A stretch of DNA of 64,000 nucleotides from positions 62,001 through 126,000 of the forward strand of contig JAAVTG010000793.1 of assembly GCA_011947345.1 (NCBI GenBank), given 5' to 3'. This DNA is from Phytophthora quininea (lineage: Eukaryota > Oomycota > Peronosporomycetes > Peronosporales > Peronosporaceae). The first letter of the stretch is position 1; every line of letters starts with the position of its first letter. Positions 34,261 to 44,057 of the stretch are shown here, piece by piece. Below the pieces are notes generated by a model. That model was given only the letters and a program-made list of their open reading frames with translations. It ran no database searches and was not told the origin of the DNA. Position numbers and translations under genes: made by a program.

Positions 34261-34423
34261 GAAAACCACGATGAAGATGAACGAGGGGTTGAATAACTCC
34301 AAGATCTACCGCGGCAGTTTGCTGATGCTACAAGAAATCAAAAAGCCACGAAAAGAGGTGCAATTAATGATGGCAACACTACAGCAAGGGTTCCAGCGAT
34401 AACTCCGTGCGCTCATTGCCCTA
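34261..34423. other. Intergenic gap
   Basis: Short spacer between the MORN gene and the convergent effector relic. Nothing seen. Confidence 0.5.
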
Positions 34424-35155
34424 CTAGACGTCTTTCTTGCCTTTGTTGTAGAGGTTCAGAGTCTTGTCAAACCTCAGCCAACGCGGGTCTTTTTGGTCGT
34501 AGACTTTGCGGCCATCTTCGTCGATCTTCAAGGCTTTGACGCCTGTCGTGGTGTAGTGTAGATTACCAGCCATGCCCAGCCAGCCGCAGTGGTGGCGACT
34601 GGATGGTCTCGTGCACATCAATTCGTAACGCGAGCCAGGATGACACAGTATCGCAATACGTGATGACCTCCAAGTAGATAACGACATTTGTGTTGACACG
34701 ACTGTCAACCACCCAACTCCGTGCTCGGGGCACGGAATCCCCAAACGATAGACAAGCTCATTGTAGCTCACTTGTCGATTAGCATCTAATAGACTACCGG
34801 CCAATTTAGGGAGCTTCGTCGACTCCCCCATCGTGTCTTCATACCTGCAGACACTACACGTGGCAAGGATATCATTGTGATTTTCGCCCTTCTCCAGCGA
34901 GCGATAAATCCTGATATCCATCGTAACATCATCCATGAATGCCACCAGCTTGGCCTTGGCTTTTCCAAGCTTGGTCTGGACTTTTCCCAGCTTGACGTCG
35001 GCTTGTCGAAGCGTGCTCCTCAAGCCATCGATGGGCCCTCTTTATTCGGTGGTGTCGTCTCCAGCAGCTCTGAATGAGCGTTGCTCATCACTCCCGGCAT
35101 AACTTATGGCGAGAAGCGTGGCCAACAAGACGGCTACGAGATAGAGTCCACGCAT
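34424..35155 (-). pseudogene. RxLR-type effector relic with in-frame solo LTR
   Basis: From the ATG at 35155: signal peptide MRGLYLVAVLLATLLAISYA, then RSFR (a variant of RxLR). The expected EER site contains an in-frame TAA at about 35041. The frame is then open to 34424, with the effector-type C-terminus GVKALKIDEDGRKVY and RWLRFDKTLNLYN. A solo LTR at 34552-34858 sits in the middle and, with its 5-base duplication, adds exactly 312 bases, so the reading frame passes through it unbroken. One nonsense codon is the only visible lesion apart from the insertion. Confidence 0.8.
34552..34858. mobile_element. Solo LTR (307 bases) inside effector
   Basis: Ends TGTAGTGT (34552-34559) and ACACTACA (34851-34858) are perfect 8-base inverted termini of TG..CA type. 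Flanking duplication CGTGG at 34547-34551 and 34859-34863. Removing LTR plus one copy of CGTGG rejoins the effector frame. Confidence 0.9.
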
Positions 35156-35522
35156 AGCCGTTAGCACGAGAGACTTGAGCACTGCCCAGGAAATTGACGA
35201 ATGATGTCCTCAAGTCGCGCGAGACTTCCAAAGAGAAAATAAATTCAGGATACGCAATCGGAGCCGTAGAGAACTAGAAGCAGAATCTGCCGTATCAATA
35301 ACGCGATCGTCAGGCTTAGTGGAAGTGAACCAATTGGCTGGCCATTTTAAAGTCAATGTCAACTGGGCAGAATTGGAGAACTTCAAAACAGCATTGCAAG
35401 GAAATGTATTCGATTGTTGGAGAAAGCTTTCAACGGCAGTAAATCATGCATGGAAATATAAGTGTGGTTGACTCGAGATCACGTTGTCGAATAGTTCTTT
35501 TGGGTGAAGGCGGCACCATTGT

Positions 35523-35990
35523 ACACGAGACCTTTGCAGAGTCGACGGGTGGGGACCCCTCGCGATCCGAATTTTTTCAACATTCACGTCCAGAGCTACT
35601 GATTTCGCTCAGTAGCCGTCTCGTAGCTTCCGGAACCACCCACATTCTCGAGTAAACGAGATCTCAGAGCCCAGTCTTGGGAGGAAGTTGTCGTTGCGGT
35701 CGAGGACCCGCAGAAACTGGATTGCAGGCAAATTGACCTTGTGGCTTCCACACTACTGCGGTGTCGGAGGAGCAAAGTGGGCACTCCTGGAGGTTTTCAA
35801 ACGGGGTTTTCGGACCGTAAACCTTGTGCCCATGTACGAAGGCTTGGCCCCCATCTTAGCAAGGAGGCCGCCTTGGTCGTTCCCTTTTTCATCGCTTTGT
35901 CAATCGTGAAGTCGTTCCAGCCTTCGCCTCAGTCGTTTCCAGCTTGGGTTTGGTGGCTTTGATCTTGGCTAGCAACTAATCGGAACCTCC
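35523..35990 (-). pseudogene. Effector-like relic, uninterrupted copy of the 27.9-29.0 kb repeat
   Basis: Minus strand: NDFTIDKAMKKGTTKAASLL then, after a frame change near 35870, AKMGAKPSYMGTRFTVRKP, similar to effector C-termini. The remainder to 35523 matches 28725-29016 in inverse orientation. No signal peptide found upstream, so an internal fragment. Confidence 0.45.
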
Positions 35991-36499
35991 TTTCACAGGG
36001 ACCGCTGCGCAGTAATTCCAGGGATGCAAACGTCGTGACTAGAGCAACGTGGAAGTCGGAAGTCAAACATGCTTTTTTAAGGAAAGAAACTACGCAATCG
36101 CTCCCGTGGTTTCACTGTCAACAGAAATCTCTGGCGTCCGTATCTAATGTGGAGCCACGGTCGCGCAAATTCATAGGCAAGTCTCCTATTCTGAAGGCTC
36201 GCATGCTTCGATTCTATGTATTAAGCCGTGAACCCAGCTACCTAAACAGCCGCGCTTGTGTTTCTTCCCTCGGAGTCGTCCCACTGTGGCGACGCCACGG
36301 CAAGCATGATTGCGGGCTTGAATAGGAGTCAGCTTCCCACATCCAACTGGAGCTTGGCTAGCAGAGCCAATACTTTCAACAGATAAGCAGATCCTGGCTG
36401 CTATCTGGACCCGGCTTCAGCACGGAGCAGAAGCTTTGGCTTACGCCACGGGATGCTCTCCCTGGACTGCCTGGAGGCAGGCGAGAGCATACCAGTTAG
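35991..36499. other. No supported gene
   Basis: The 96-codon plus frame at 36035-36325 and the 74-codon frame at 36436 lack recognisable domains. Confidence 0.35.
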
Positions 36500-37368
36500 G
36501 AATCACAATTGCTTTTGCATTAAGATCAATACACCTTGGTCTTTGCGGGAGTTCCAGCTCCCAAACAGTGTCTTGCGTGTTTGGGAACGGCACACCCACA
36601 TTGAGTAGCTGTACGAGGCATAGCTGCGCCTGTAGCCGGAGTACGTCGACGCATACTTGAGGTAGGTCTCGAAGAAGGCCTCGATGAAAGGCACGTTGTT
36701 GTTCTCGCCAAAGTCCGTCGTCTCGAGCGCCTGGCGAGCCTCCTCCGTCATCTGCTCCCACTGAATGACATCCTGAAACTCGCCGCTCTCGGTGGTAGGG
36801 GCAATCACGTGGTATCCGTGTCTCTGATCTTCCTTGTACAGCATTTTCGGGATGGTGCCGTCGAGGTGGCCTCTTTGGACGGGAATGTTCTTGTTATAGC
36901 TGCCAGTGTTCGACGACTGCGTCGAAGTGACTAACACCGACGACGACTCTAGTTCCGGGTCGTCGATCCACACGACGGCACTGAGCCAGCGGTGCCGAAC
37001 GCCCGTCTTCATAAACATGAACGTGACGACATCTTTGGGAAGTACCAGGTGTACATGGTGGCCTACTTGCCTTGGTAGAGCATCGAGCGACTGTACACCT
37101 GCGAGCCCAGCTCGGAGCCCTCGCAGTCCCCATCCAACCTCTCCGTCTCATTGAGGCCGGCACTGGTGTCGCCGGCTGCGTTCACTGCTGGGTACGGATG
37201 GCAGCCTCTCTCGATGACAAGTGAAAGTTTGAACTTGACAGCGGCTCCCTGGGCGTCGGTGATCGGCTCCGGTTGTGGGAACGGCTGCACTTCGTCGCGG
37301 CCAATTGACGCTGCGTTCGCTTTGGCACAAACCGCAGCCATGAGTACGAGCAACGTGAGCAGCCTCAT
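36500..37368 (-). pseudogene. NLP (necrosis-inducing-like protein, NPP1 family) pseudogene
   Basis: Minus strand. ATG at 37368 gives a signal peptide (MRLLTLLVLMAAVCAKANA). The NPP1 N-part runs to about 37066, then an in-frame TAG (37063-37065). In a second frame (36503-37018) follows a degenerate form of the family's central GHRHDWE heptapeptide, here GVRHRWL, and the beta-sheet region VVWIDDP. A third frame near 36600 carries the C-terminal NVGVPFPNTQD. So a nonsense codon and at least two frameshifts break it, and the heptapeptide is altered. Intact NLPs are secreted proteins that damage plant membranes; this copy cannot. Confidence 0.85.
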
Positions 37369-37379
37369 CTTGGAAATCG

Positions 37380-37868
37380 ACAGAGTAGTGTTATCTGCTA
37401 GCGCGAAAGTAGAAGTCGGATAGGATACACATGCATAATAGTTTCTCACCATCGTATCCGCGAGCGTGTGGGCCTTCCAAGCGTCATCGAAATCGTAACC
37501 GCAGCACGTTTCAGGAGCTGCGATCAGGAACGACAAGAGTTGGCGATCAATTTGATGTTTATTGTCCAGTTGGTGCTCGATGAACTAATGTAAACACTAG
37601 CTAAAAGACTGGCGACAAGTACTCCGGGATTGGCCCAGGACTACATGTACATGTAATCCGTACCACGTAGCATTTACACTAATATTGTTTGGCTGCGAGG
37701 TCCTGAGGACAGGACCGCTGTCGAACGCCTTCCCATTGGCTCTGGTAGGCGTTTTCACTCTTCATTTCACCAAGACCACTACTCCATCTCGAGACCCATG
37801 CGCGTGTTCTATGGACCATGGTCATCTGCTTCGACGCGGCTTTGAACAGGTGGATTTATGGATGAATA
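37380..37868. other. Gene-free stretch
   Basis: Upstream sequence of the NLP relic up to the Crypton B left boundary. Nothing recognised. Confidence 0.4.
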
Positions 37869-38020
37869 TCGTTAAATCTCCGACCGTACTAGAACTCACG
37901 ATCAAAACTATTGACCAATCAGAGTGTTGCATCCGAGTTTTAACGAATCATATCGATATCCACCTCCCTTTTGGCCAATCACAGGGCAGGTACGCTTGTA
38001 AAGGCTGTCCAGCCGCAGCT

Positions 38021-38038
38021 CCGACATATCGGGTCGGA
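38021..38038 (+). promoter_or_regulatory. Conserved Crypton leader dyad (copy B)
   Basis: CCGACATATCGGGTCGGA, identical to copy A's, 109 bases before the ATG at 38130. Confidence 0.45.
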
Positions 38039-38129
38039 GCCCCCCTCTGTTATTGATATGTCCATACAAATGCCAACTCATTCACATATTTCCTGAATAA
38101 CACGAAAACTCCGACCTCTCCGACCCAAG

Positions 38130-40172
38130 ATGAGCCTGCGCGACCTCGCACCGATTAACACGAAACGCGCACGCGAGAGTGCAGCGCGCTCGTTCAAAAA
38201 GTTCCTAGCGGATGAAGGTGTCACCTGGGAGTACCTCGCCGTGTGCATGGCGCGCGAGAATGCCTCGCTTGTCCTGGAAGCGGTGGTGGACAAGTTCGGC
38301 ATGTACCTGGCCTTCAAGGAAGGACGCAAGGGTCAGCTCTTGGCCAGGCACTCGGTCATGTAGTACTACCGACAGGCCAAGGACTGGCTGCTGGACCAGT
38401 TCCCCAGGTTCGCCAAGCTACCGACAAGGCGCTGCTCAAGAAGGGCCAAGTGCTGGAGCGCTACTGCATGAAGAGAGAGTCTGGGACCTTCGTCAACAAG
38501 GCCCCAGCGTGTACCAAGAAGTCGCTCAAGATGATGGTCATGCACCTGTATTCAACTGCTTCCACGGCTTCCGACTACCAAGACGCCGCGCTGCTGTGCT
38601 TGCTGTAGTTCCTGTTCGGACGAGCGTCTGACCTCACGCTGCTTCGCAAGGTGAATCTCTCCATCGGCGCCGGGAATATTTTCTTCGTCCGCTTCATCCG
38701 CATCAAGACTTCGGAAGAGCAAGGGCTCTCACTCTTCCCCGATGACGACTTCATCACGTGCCCGCTGCTCGCCATCGCCCTTGCCCTCGCGACACAGTCT
38801 GCACCGACAGCTTCGCTCTTGAGCCAGCTTCCTGATCAGCACGCGAACGTGCAAGCCACTCTGACTCCGACTGCGCCTCTCATCGACTTGATCGACCACC
38901 CCGAAGACGTTGCTTCACTTCAAACCTCCGAAGACGCTGCAGATGGGGAGAAGCTTACCGACGACGCCCCGGAATCCATAGCTACGTCAACAGAGTCTTG
39001 GGGAGAATCGCACAGAAGGCCGGTGTCACGGAACGCTTGGCGTCGCACTCCTTCCGTCGTGGAGGAGCTCAGCATGCCAACGGGGCCGGAATGTGCATGC
39101 AATGGATTTTCGACCGAGGCGCGTGGAATATGACAGCGACGAACAAGGCGTTCGCGTATGTTTTCAACACTCCAGCAGAAGACAACAAGATTGCTCGCGT
39201 CTTGAGCAACCGCAAGCCCAACGCAGAAGTCCCGCTGTTATCGCTCGACGCCTTCGACTCGGACACGCACCAGAAAATTGCCTCCGTTGCATCAGCGCTA
39301 TTCGTCGCTTCGTCTGGGCTTGACACCGCACAGTATAACGTCAACGCACCAGTGCTCGAGACTCTCATGGCGTACCTGCTCCGCCACTACCCAGCGTTGA
39401 AGACTCTTTCGGCTGATGGCCCTGCGATCCAGCGGCTGGAGGCTTGTGCTGTCGAGAAAGGCTTTTGTGTCAATGGCTTGCTGGCTTGGTCGTCTCACCT
39501 GACCTGTGATCCAAAACCCACCGAGGAAGAACATACCGGGCCCCACAAGAAGCATCGACTGATGTTACCAAGCACCTCGCGTTTCTCCATCAAACCGCCT
39601 TGATTGAACAGTTAATACAAGTGAACAAGACACTCGACGCTCGCTTGACAGTAATGGAGGCTAAGCTCTGCAACAAACGCGCACGGACACCAACACTGCA
39701 GGAAACAAGTGAGGATACAAGTAGTGACAAACAGCCATCCAAGCGACGACGTACCTCTCCAGCTTCGAGCCTCAAAGACACCTGGTTCGCGTGGTACGCT
39801 CAAGAGCCGCGGATGTGGAGCTCGACCGACGGCGCTACAAAGCACACTCGGTCCAACGCGAAGTGGCTTGTTGGTTTCATGAAAATCTTCCTGGCTGACG
39901 GCTTCACGCTTGTTGAAAGCTCACCACGCTATCGAGACGATGTCCTTGAGGTCGGGGCTGCTGCCGAAGTCGCGGTGCTGGAATTTCTTCGTGGTCATGG
40001 GATCATAGCGCGCGGTGGCAACAATGTATTGAAGTACCTGCGGGGGCTCCACAAGTCTGGTTTGCTCAATGAACACGTCGCACGCTTCAATCATCTACAA
40101 CGAGGAGGTCACATCATGGATCCTTCACCGGGACACACGCAAAACATCATCGAGTTAGTGATTGCAGCTTAA
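38130..40172 (+). pseudogene. Crypton tyrosine recombinase relic (copy B)
   Basis: Start MSLRDLAPINTKRARES. Lesions: TAG at 38361, a frameshift near 38405, TAG at about 38607 (where copy C has Trp), a frameshift near 38975 and another near 39600. Catalytic blocks still readable: FGRASDL, IRIKTSEEQGLSLF, HSFRRGGAQHANG, RGAWNM and the Tyr in FAYVFNT. The C-terminal frame 39600-40172 carries a coiled part and WFAWYAQEPRMW, ending in HTQNIIELV like copy C. Inactive. Confidence 0.8.
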
Positions 40173-40269
40173 TTTCATTATCGCACCTTCGCGGCCAGTC
40201 GTTCTTGCAGCCGCTTGTCCCTCCGAAATTGAAAGCTCATTCTGCATCTTACACCCGCAACACGTAGCC

Positions 40270-40803
40270 ATGCCTTCACGCAAGCCCTCGAAGAAAGCGG
40301 TCAGCTCAAGGCAGGAGTTCAAGGGCCTCTGTATCGCTGTTGGAAAGACGTTCAAGATACGTGTCAGGGATGAAGTTATTCGCCACCTTCGACTTACCTT
40401 GAACACGACTGTCGCCTCTGCAAGTCTCCTCCCCGAAGCTCTCGAGGTGATCTTCGCTGCTCTTGCCGATCGGAAGAAGCGCCGCCCCACGCTGGACGAT
40501 GTGCACGAGTGGCTTGTCCCTCCCGAAGACGCTGGCGTTGACGCGGAGGCTGCAGACGACGAAGGCGCGGTCGACGCTCCACAAGATGAGCCCCAGCACT
40601 ACGTGCGCAAGCTGGTCAACTGGAAGCGTGAGAACCGCACCACGTACTACCTTGTGGACTGGGAGCCGACTTGGGAGCCTCGATGCCACGTGAATCCCAC
40701 CGTCGTCGCGGCCTTCGAGAAGGAGCGCCGCCTGCTTGTCCGCAAAGCCTTCATCGACGACGAAGCTGTAGAGGACAACTCGCTCAACGCCACAGAAGCA
40801 TAG
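40270..40803 (+). CDS. Chromodomain protein linked to Crypton copy B
   Basis: ATG at 40270 gives 177 residues (MPSRKPSKKAVSSRQEFKG). The N-half resembles a small histone-fold-like helical region (KTFKIRVRDEVIRHLRLTLNTT... is open to other readings). The C-half is a chromodomain: HYVRKLVNWKRENRTTYYLV then WEPTWEPRCHVNPTVVAAFE, with the aromatic positions (Y, W, W) of methyl-lysine cages. It starts 97 bases after the recombinase stop, same strand. It is fully open while the recombinase is broken. It could guide integration to marked chromatin. Not present after copy C. Confidence 0.65.
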   Translation: MPSRKPSKKAVSSRQEFKGLCIAVGKTFKIRVRDEVIRHLRLTLNTTVASASLLPEALEVIFAALADRKKRRPTLDDVHEWLVPPEDAGVDAEAADDEGAVDAPQDEPQHYVRKLVNWKRENRTTYYLVDWEPTWEPRCHVNPTVVAAFEKERRLLVRKAFIDDEAVEDNSLNATEA

Positions 40804-41045
40804 GATGAGTCAATCATAACGGTTAATACAGGGTGTATTACATGCTTTACAACACTAGATACACCACACTACACTGCGTTGAACACTGAGCTTGACCTCC
40901 AGATGGAACAGCAAAGTTAACCTCGTCACAGAGTACACACAACATGAATTTGTATGCGGCATCGAACACAGAGCTTAACCTCCGAATGGAACAGCAATGT
41001 TAACCTCAACGCACATACACACATATATACGCGCACACGCACTGT

Positions 41046-41117
41046 AGCTCATGCCTGGAATCGAACCAGCGTCATCGAGTGTTTTAAGCTCGGGCCCATC
41101 CACTGGGCATCATGAGC
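41046..41117 (-). tRNA. tRNA-like sequence after Crypton B
   Basis: The minus strand folds as a 72-base cloverleaf: 7-bp acceptor stem GCTCATG/CATGAGC, D-arm GCCC/GGGC, anticodon stem with one mismatch, loop TTAAAAC (anticodon AAA), T-arm with GGTTCGATTCC (perfect B box) and one mismatch. An A34 AAA (Phe) anticodon is unusual, so this may be a pseudo-tRNA or a SINE-type promoter unit rather than a working tRNA. Confidence 0.5.
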
Positions 41118-41225
41118 GGTCGGGACTTGCGCCCGAGAGCGGCAAAATCCCGAATGACAGCTCGGCAGTGAATGCCAGCCACACAGCTTGTGTGGACACG
41201 TGGCCACTAAGCCAGCGTATTTATG

Positions 41226-41600
41226 CTGCCCGTAAGAACAGGCTTTTACGTACCCACTCTTTAGTGGCCCCCGATTTCCGAGGCCGAGCATCATTTGTCA
41301 ATTTGCCGGCTGCAGAGCACATGGCTCTGCTGCGCTAAAAATGTATGTTTTAGTTTTTGCCTCTATCTTTGCCCACAGGCCGTTTTAGAGCCTGGGAATC
41401 CGCCTGTAAACTCGCCTTTGTATGGCTCTCTTAGGATTCTCAAATCTACATGTGGTTTCAAACCTGCCTTTTTAGACTCTTTTCTGATCGGCTCTTTTCC
41501 CTCCGATGTACCGCTTTTCCGGTACGGGTCGGAGAAGGTCGACGGTCGGAGGTTTTACGCTATGGTTGAATATGGCAGTTTATCCGACTTCATTACGATT
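41226..41600. other. Gene-free stretch before Crypton C
   Basis: No gene. Near 41520-41555 GGTCGGA occurs twice (gggtcggagaaggtcgacggtcgga), and a related string (gtcggaaaggtcggcggtccga) occurs at about 44376 after copy C. These may be the two borders of copy C. Confidence 0.4.
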
Positions 41601-41726
41601 TTGTATAGATCTTAAAAGCCAATGAAAGTTCAAATATAAATTATCAACCAATCGCTACGCATCTGATCCCAAGTTTTGACCAATGGCATGTCTAGAGAAA
41701 AGGCAAGTCATGTAAGCCAGCCATTC

Positions 41727-41744
41727 CGACGTATCGGGTCGGAA
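41727..41744 (+). promoter_or_regulatory. Conserved Crypton leader dyad (copy C)
   Basis: CCGACGTATCGGGTCGGA, one base different from copies A and B, 105 bases before the ATG at 41832, although the rest of this leader is diverged. Confidence 0.5.
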
Positions 41745-41831
41745 AGCTCCGTTAAATATGTGTATCTCCTCTCAAAACGGCAGTCAAAAGCATATCACTC
41801 GCATATTTTCCGTTTATCCGACTAGAGAGGC

Positions 41832-43859
41832 ATGGGTTTAGAGGAGTTGGCGCCCGGCAACACGGAGCGTGCAAAGGCAACTGCAGTGGCGGCATTTATG
41901 AGGTTTCTTAAGTCTGAGGGTGTGAGTGAAGGGTATGTGCGTGTGTGTATTGAGCGTGATGATAGTGGGAGGTGTTTTGTGTCCGTCATGGACAAGTTTG
42001 GAATGCATCTCGCTTTTAACGAGGGCAGGAAAGGCAAGCCGCTGGCTCGAAACACCTCGATGCAGTACTATCGGCAGGCAAAACTGTGGCTGCTCGATCA
42101 GTTTCCTCAGCATCGAGCCTCATTGGAAGCTCGCCTGCTCAAAATGGGGAAGACTCTCGACAGTTTTTGCATGAAGCGTGACGGCGGCGGCTTTATCAGT
42201 AAGGCGCCACCATGTACAAAGGTTGACTTAAAACGAATGCTTATGTATTTGTATGTTAATGCGAGCTGCTCTACTGACTACCAGGATGCTGCGCTGTTGT
42301 GTCTCCTGTGGCACTTGTTCGGGAGAGCCTCGGATCTTGCGCTTCTCCGCAAGACCAACGTGTCCATCGATGCCGGCAACGTACTCTTCGTGCGCTTCAT
42401 CCGGATGAAGACATCCGAGGAGCAAGGTTTGTCCCTCTTCCCCGGAACAGAGTTCGAGACCTGCCCGTTGCTAGCAATGGCGCTGGCCCTGGTCATGCAG
42501 ACGGCACCGTCACCCGACGTCATCGACAACCTGCCCGAGACGCCCGCCCAAGCTTCCATCTCACTCACTCCGGACGTGCCGTTGTTGGAGGTCCTCGACC
42601 ACCCTGTTGAGTCTACTGGGCTCAGGCCACCGACGACAGCAGGAGCGGAGACGACCCCAACCATCTACTCCCACGTGAACCGCGTGCTGGACCGGATCGC
42701 TGCAGCTGCTGGAGTCACTACAACGCTGACGTCGCACTCCTTCCGGCGTGGCGGTGCTCAGCACGCCAACGGGAGTGATGAGCTCATGGCACGGTGGATC
42801 TTCGACCGAGGTGCCTGGAACATGAGCACAACAAACAAGGGGTTTAACTACATTTTCAACACCAGCAAAGAAGATCACAAGGTTAGCAAGATACTCAGTG
42901 GGCACGAGGCGAACGCATCTGTGGTGCTGCAAAACTTAACAGCATTCGACTCGAAGACGAGGGACACGATCTCCAGATTCCAGCACCTCCTGTTCACCAC
43001 CTGCCACAACCTTCAAGCCGCCCGCAACAACGTTAATCAAGCTGTTCTCGACGTGCTCACCTCAAGTGTGATCCGCCACTACCCGTTGCTGAAGTCCTTG
43101 AACGCTGAAGCCCCTGCTGTCATGCGCATCGATGCCTGCGTTGCAGAGGCAGGATGCTCGTTCGCTGAATTACTAGCGTGGTCGTCACATCTTGCTAGTC
43201 CAGAGCCGTCCTGTGGTGATAGCACACCTTCACCTGCAAAGCCCACACTCCAGCAACCGACGAAACCAAGCGCAGAACAGAAGATCATCAATCACCAGGC
43301 TGCTGTGATTAACCACTTTATCGAGCACGTCCAGCGTCAAGATGCTCGCATGGACGCGCTTGAGGCTAAGCTGCAAGCTCCTACACGCAAACGAGACAAG
43401 CCGGCAACTAGCGCGCCCGATGTCAGTCAGATCAAGAAAAAGCAGCGCAGGTCAGCAGTAACTCACCTTCACGCGACTTGGTACGCTTGGTACGCTCAAG
43501 AACCACCAATGTGGCGGGCACCGATCACGAAGCAGCAGCGATCCGAAGCCAAGCAGGTAGTTGCCTACATGAGGCTGTTCTTGGATGACGGCTTTGTCCT
43601 CGACACGACGGCAGCAAACTTCCGCGACCAGGTGCTATCCGTTGGAATCCGCGCGGAGAAATCCGTCGCTGCCTTTCTCGACGAACATGGCATCAGCTCG
43701 CGTGGCTCCGGTGCCGTCCTTAAACACCTCCGTTCTCTTCACCGCTCTGGCGCGTTGAACTCCAAGATTGAGCGCCACGAACAGCTTCTGCAAACCCCCG
43801 CTATCCAAGACCCTGCCCCCGGATACACACAGAACATTCTGGAACGGGTTAGTCGCTGA
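41832..43859 (+). CDS. Crypton-like tyrosine recombinase, intact (copy C)
   Basis: A single open frame of 675 residues. YR catalytic set: Arg165 (FGRASDL), Lys193 (IRMKTSEEQGL), His302-x-x-Arg305 (SHSFRRGG), Trp329 (RGAW) and Tyr340 (FNYIFNT). An N-terminal core-binding region precedes (MQYYRQAKLWLLDQFP). After residue 480 come a coiled segment, a basic KRDKPAT...KKKQRR patch and a C-terminal domain (WYAWYAQEPPMWR...LHRSGALNSK), plausibly the DNA-binding part. Such enzymes move single-ORF Crypton DNA transposons through circular intermediates. Diverged from A and B at DNA level but similar along its length; possibly still active. Confidence 0.85.
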   Translation: MGLEELAPGNTERAKATAVAAFMRFLKSEGVSEGYVRVCIERDDSGRCFVSVMDKFGMHLAFNEGRKGKPLARNTSMQYYRQAKLWLLDQFPQHRASLEARLLKMGKTLDSFCMKRDGGGFISKAPPCTKVDLKRMLMYLYVNASCSTDYQDAALLCLLWHLFGRASDLALLRKTNVSIDAGNVLFVRFIRMKTSEEQGLSLFPGTEFETCPLLAMALALVMQTAPSPDVIDNLPETPAQASISLTPDVPLLEVLDHPVESTGLRPPTTAGAETTPTIYSHVNRVLDRIAAAAGVTTTLTSHSFRRGGAQHANGSDELMARWIFDRGAWNMSTTNKGFNYIFNTSKEDHKVSKILSGHEANASVVLQNLTAFDSKTRDTISRFQHLLFTTCHNLQAARNNVNQAVLDVLTSSVIRHYPLLKSLNAEAPAVMRIDACVAEAGCSFAELLAWSSHLASPEPSCGDSTPSPAKPTLQQPTKPSAEQKIINHQAAVINHFIEHVQRQDARMDALEAKLQAPTRKRDKPATSAPDVSQIKKKQRRSAVTHLHATWYAWYAQEPPMWRAPITKQQRSEAKQVVAYMRLFLDDGFVLDTTAANFRDQVLSVGIRAEKSVAAFLDEHGISSRGSGAVLKHLRSLHRSGALNSKIERHEQLLQTPAIQDPAPGYTQNILERVSR

Positions 43860-43990
43860 ACACAGCCGAATACACGTTAGTCTCCAGGTCAACTTTAACA
43901 CCGAACACGCGCTGATGCCCATACACACGCGTCGCCACGCTCCCTCCCTCGTTTTCGCTCGCCCTGCTTCTTCCACACAAACATAAGAGA

Positions 43991-44057
43991 TACCTCAGGT
44001 GGGGTTCGAACCCAACGACCTTCCCTTCCGGGTGCTCTACCACTGAGCTACTGAGGT
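43991..44057 (-). tRNA. tRNA-like pseudogene after Crypton C
   Basis: Minus strand: acceptor ACCTCAG/CTGAGGT (7 bp), D-arm GCTC-AGTGGTA-GAGC (A box), T-arm with GGTTCGAACCC (B box). The anticodon arm does not pair and the whole is 67 bases, five short. So it is not a functional tRNA but keeps both internal Pol III promoter boxes. It occupies the same place relative to copy C as the 41046 sequence does to copy B. Confidence 0.5.

Larger units (their letters stand above)
37870..41225 (+). mobile_element. Crypton-like element, copy B (broken, with chromodomain ORF)
   Basis: Homology to copy A begins at about 37871. It holds a recombinase relic, a chromodomain ORF, a pair of diverged direct repeats (about 40877-40926 and 40964-41010, sharing gaacacwgagcttracctcc and ggaacagca) and a tRNA-like sequence on minus. 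The phrase GCCAGCGTATTTA near 41211 matches GCCGGCGTATTTA near 44256 after copy C, which may mark a common 3' region. Confidence 0.5.

Noticed and set aside
40860..41035. CRISPR-like array
   Set aside because: Only two diverged direct repeats with different spacing; eukaryotic transposon context.
43991..44057. A functional tRNA gene
   Set aside because: The anticodon arm does not pair and the sequence is five bases short; annotated as a tRNA-like pseudogene instead.
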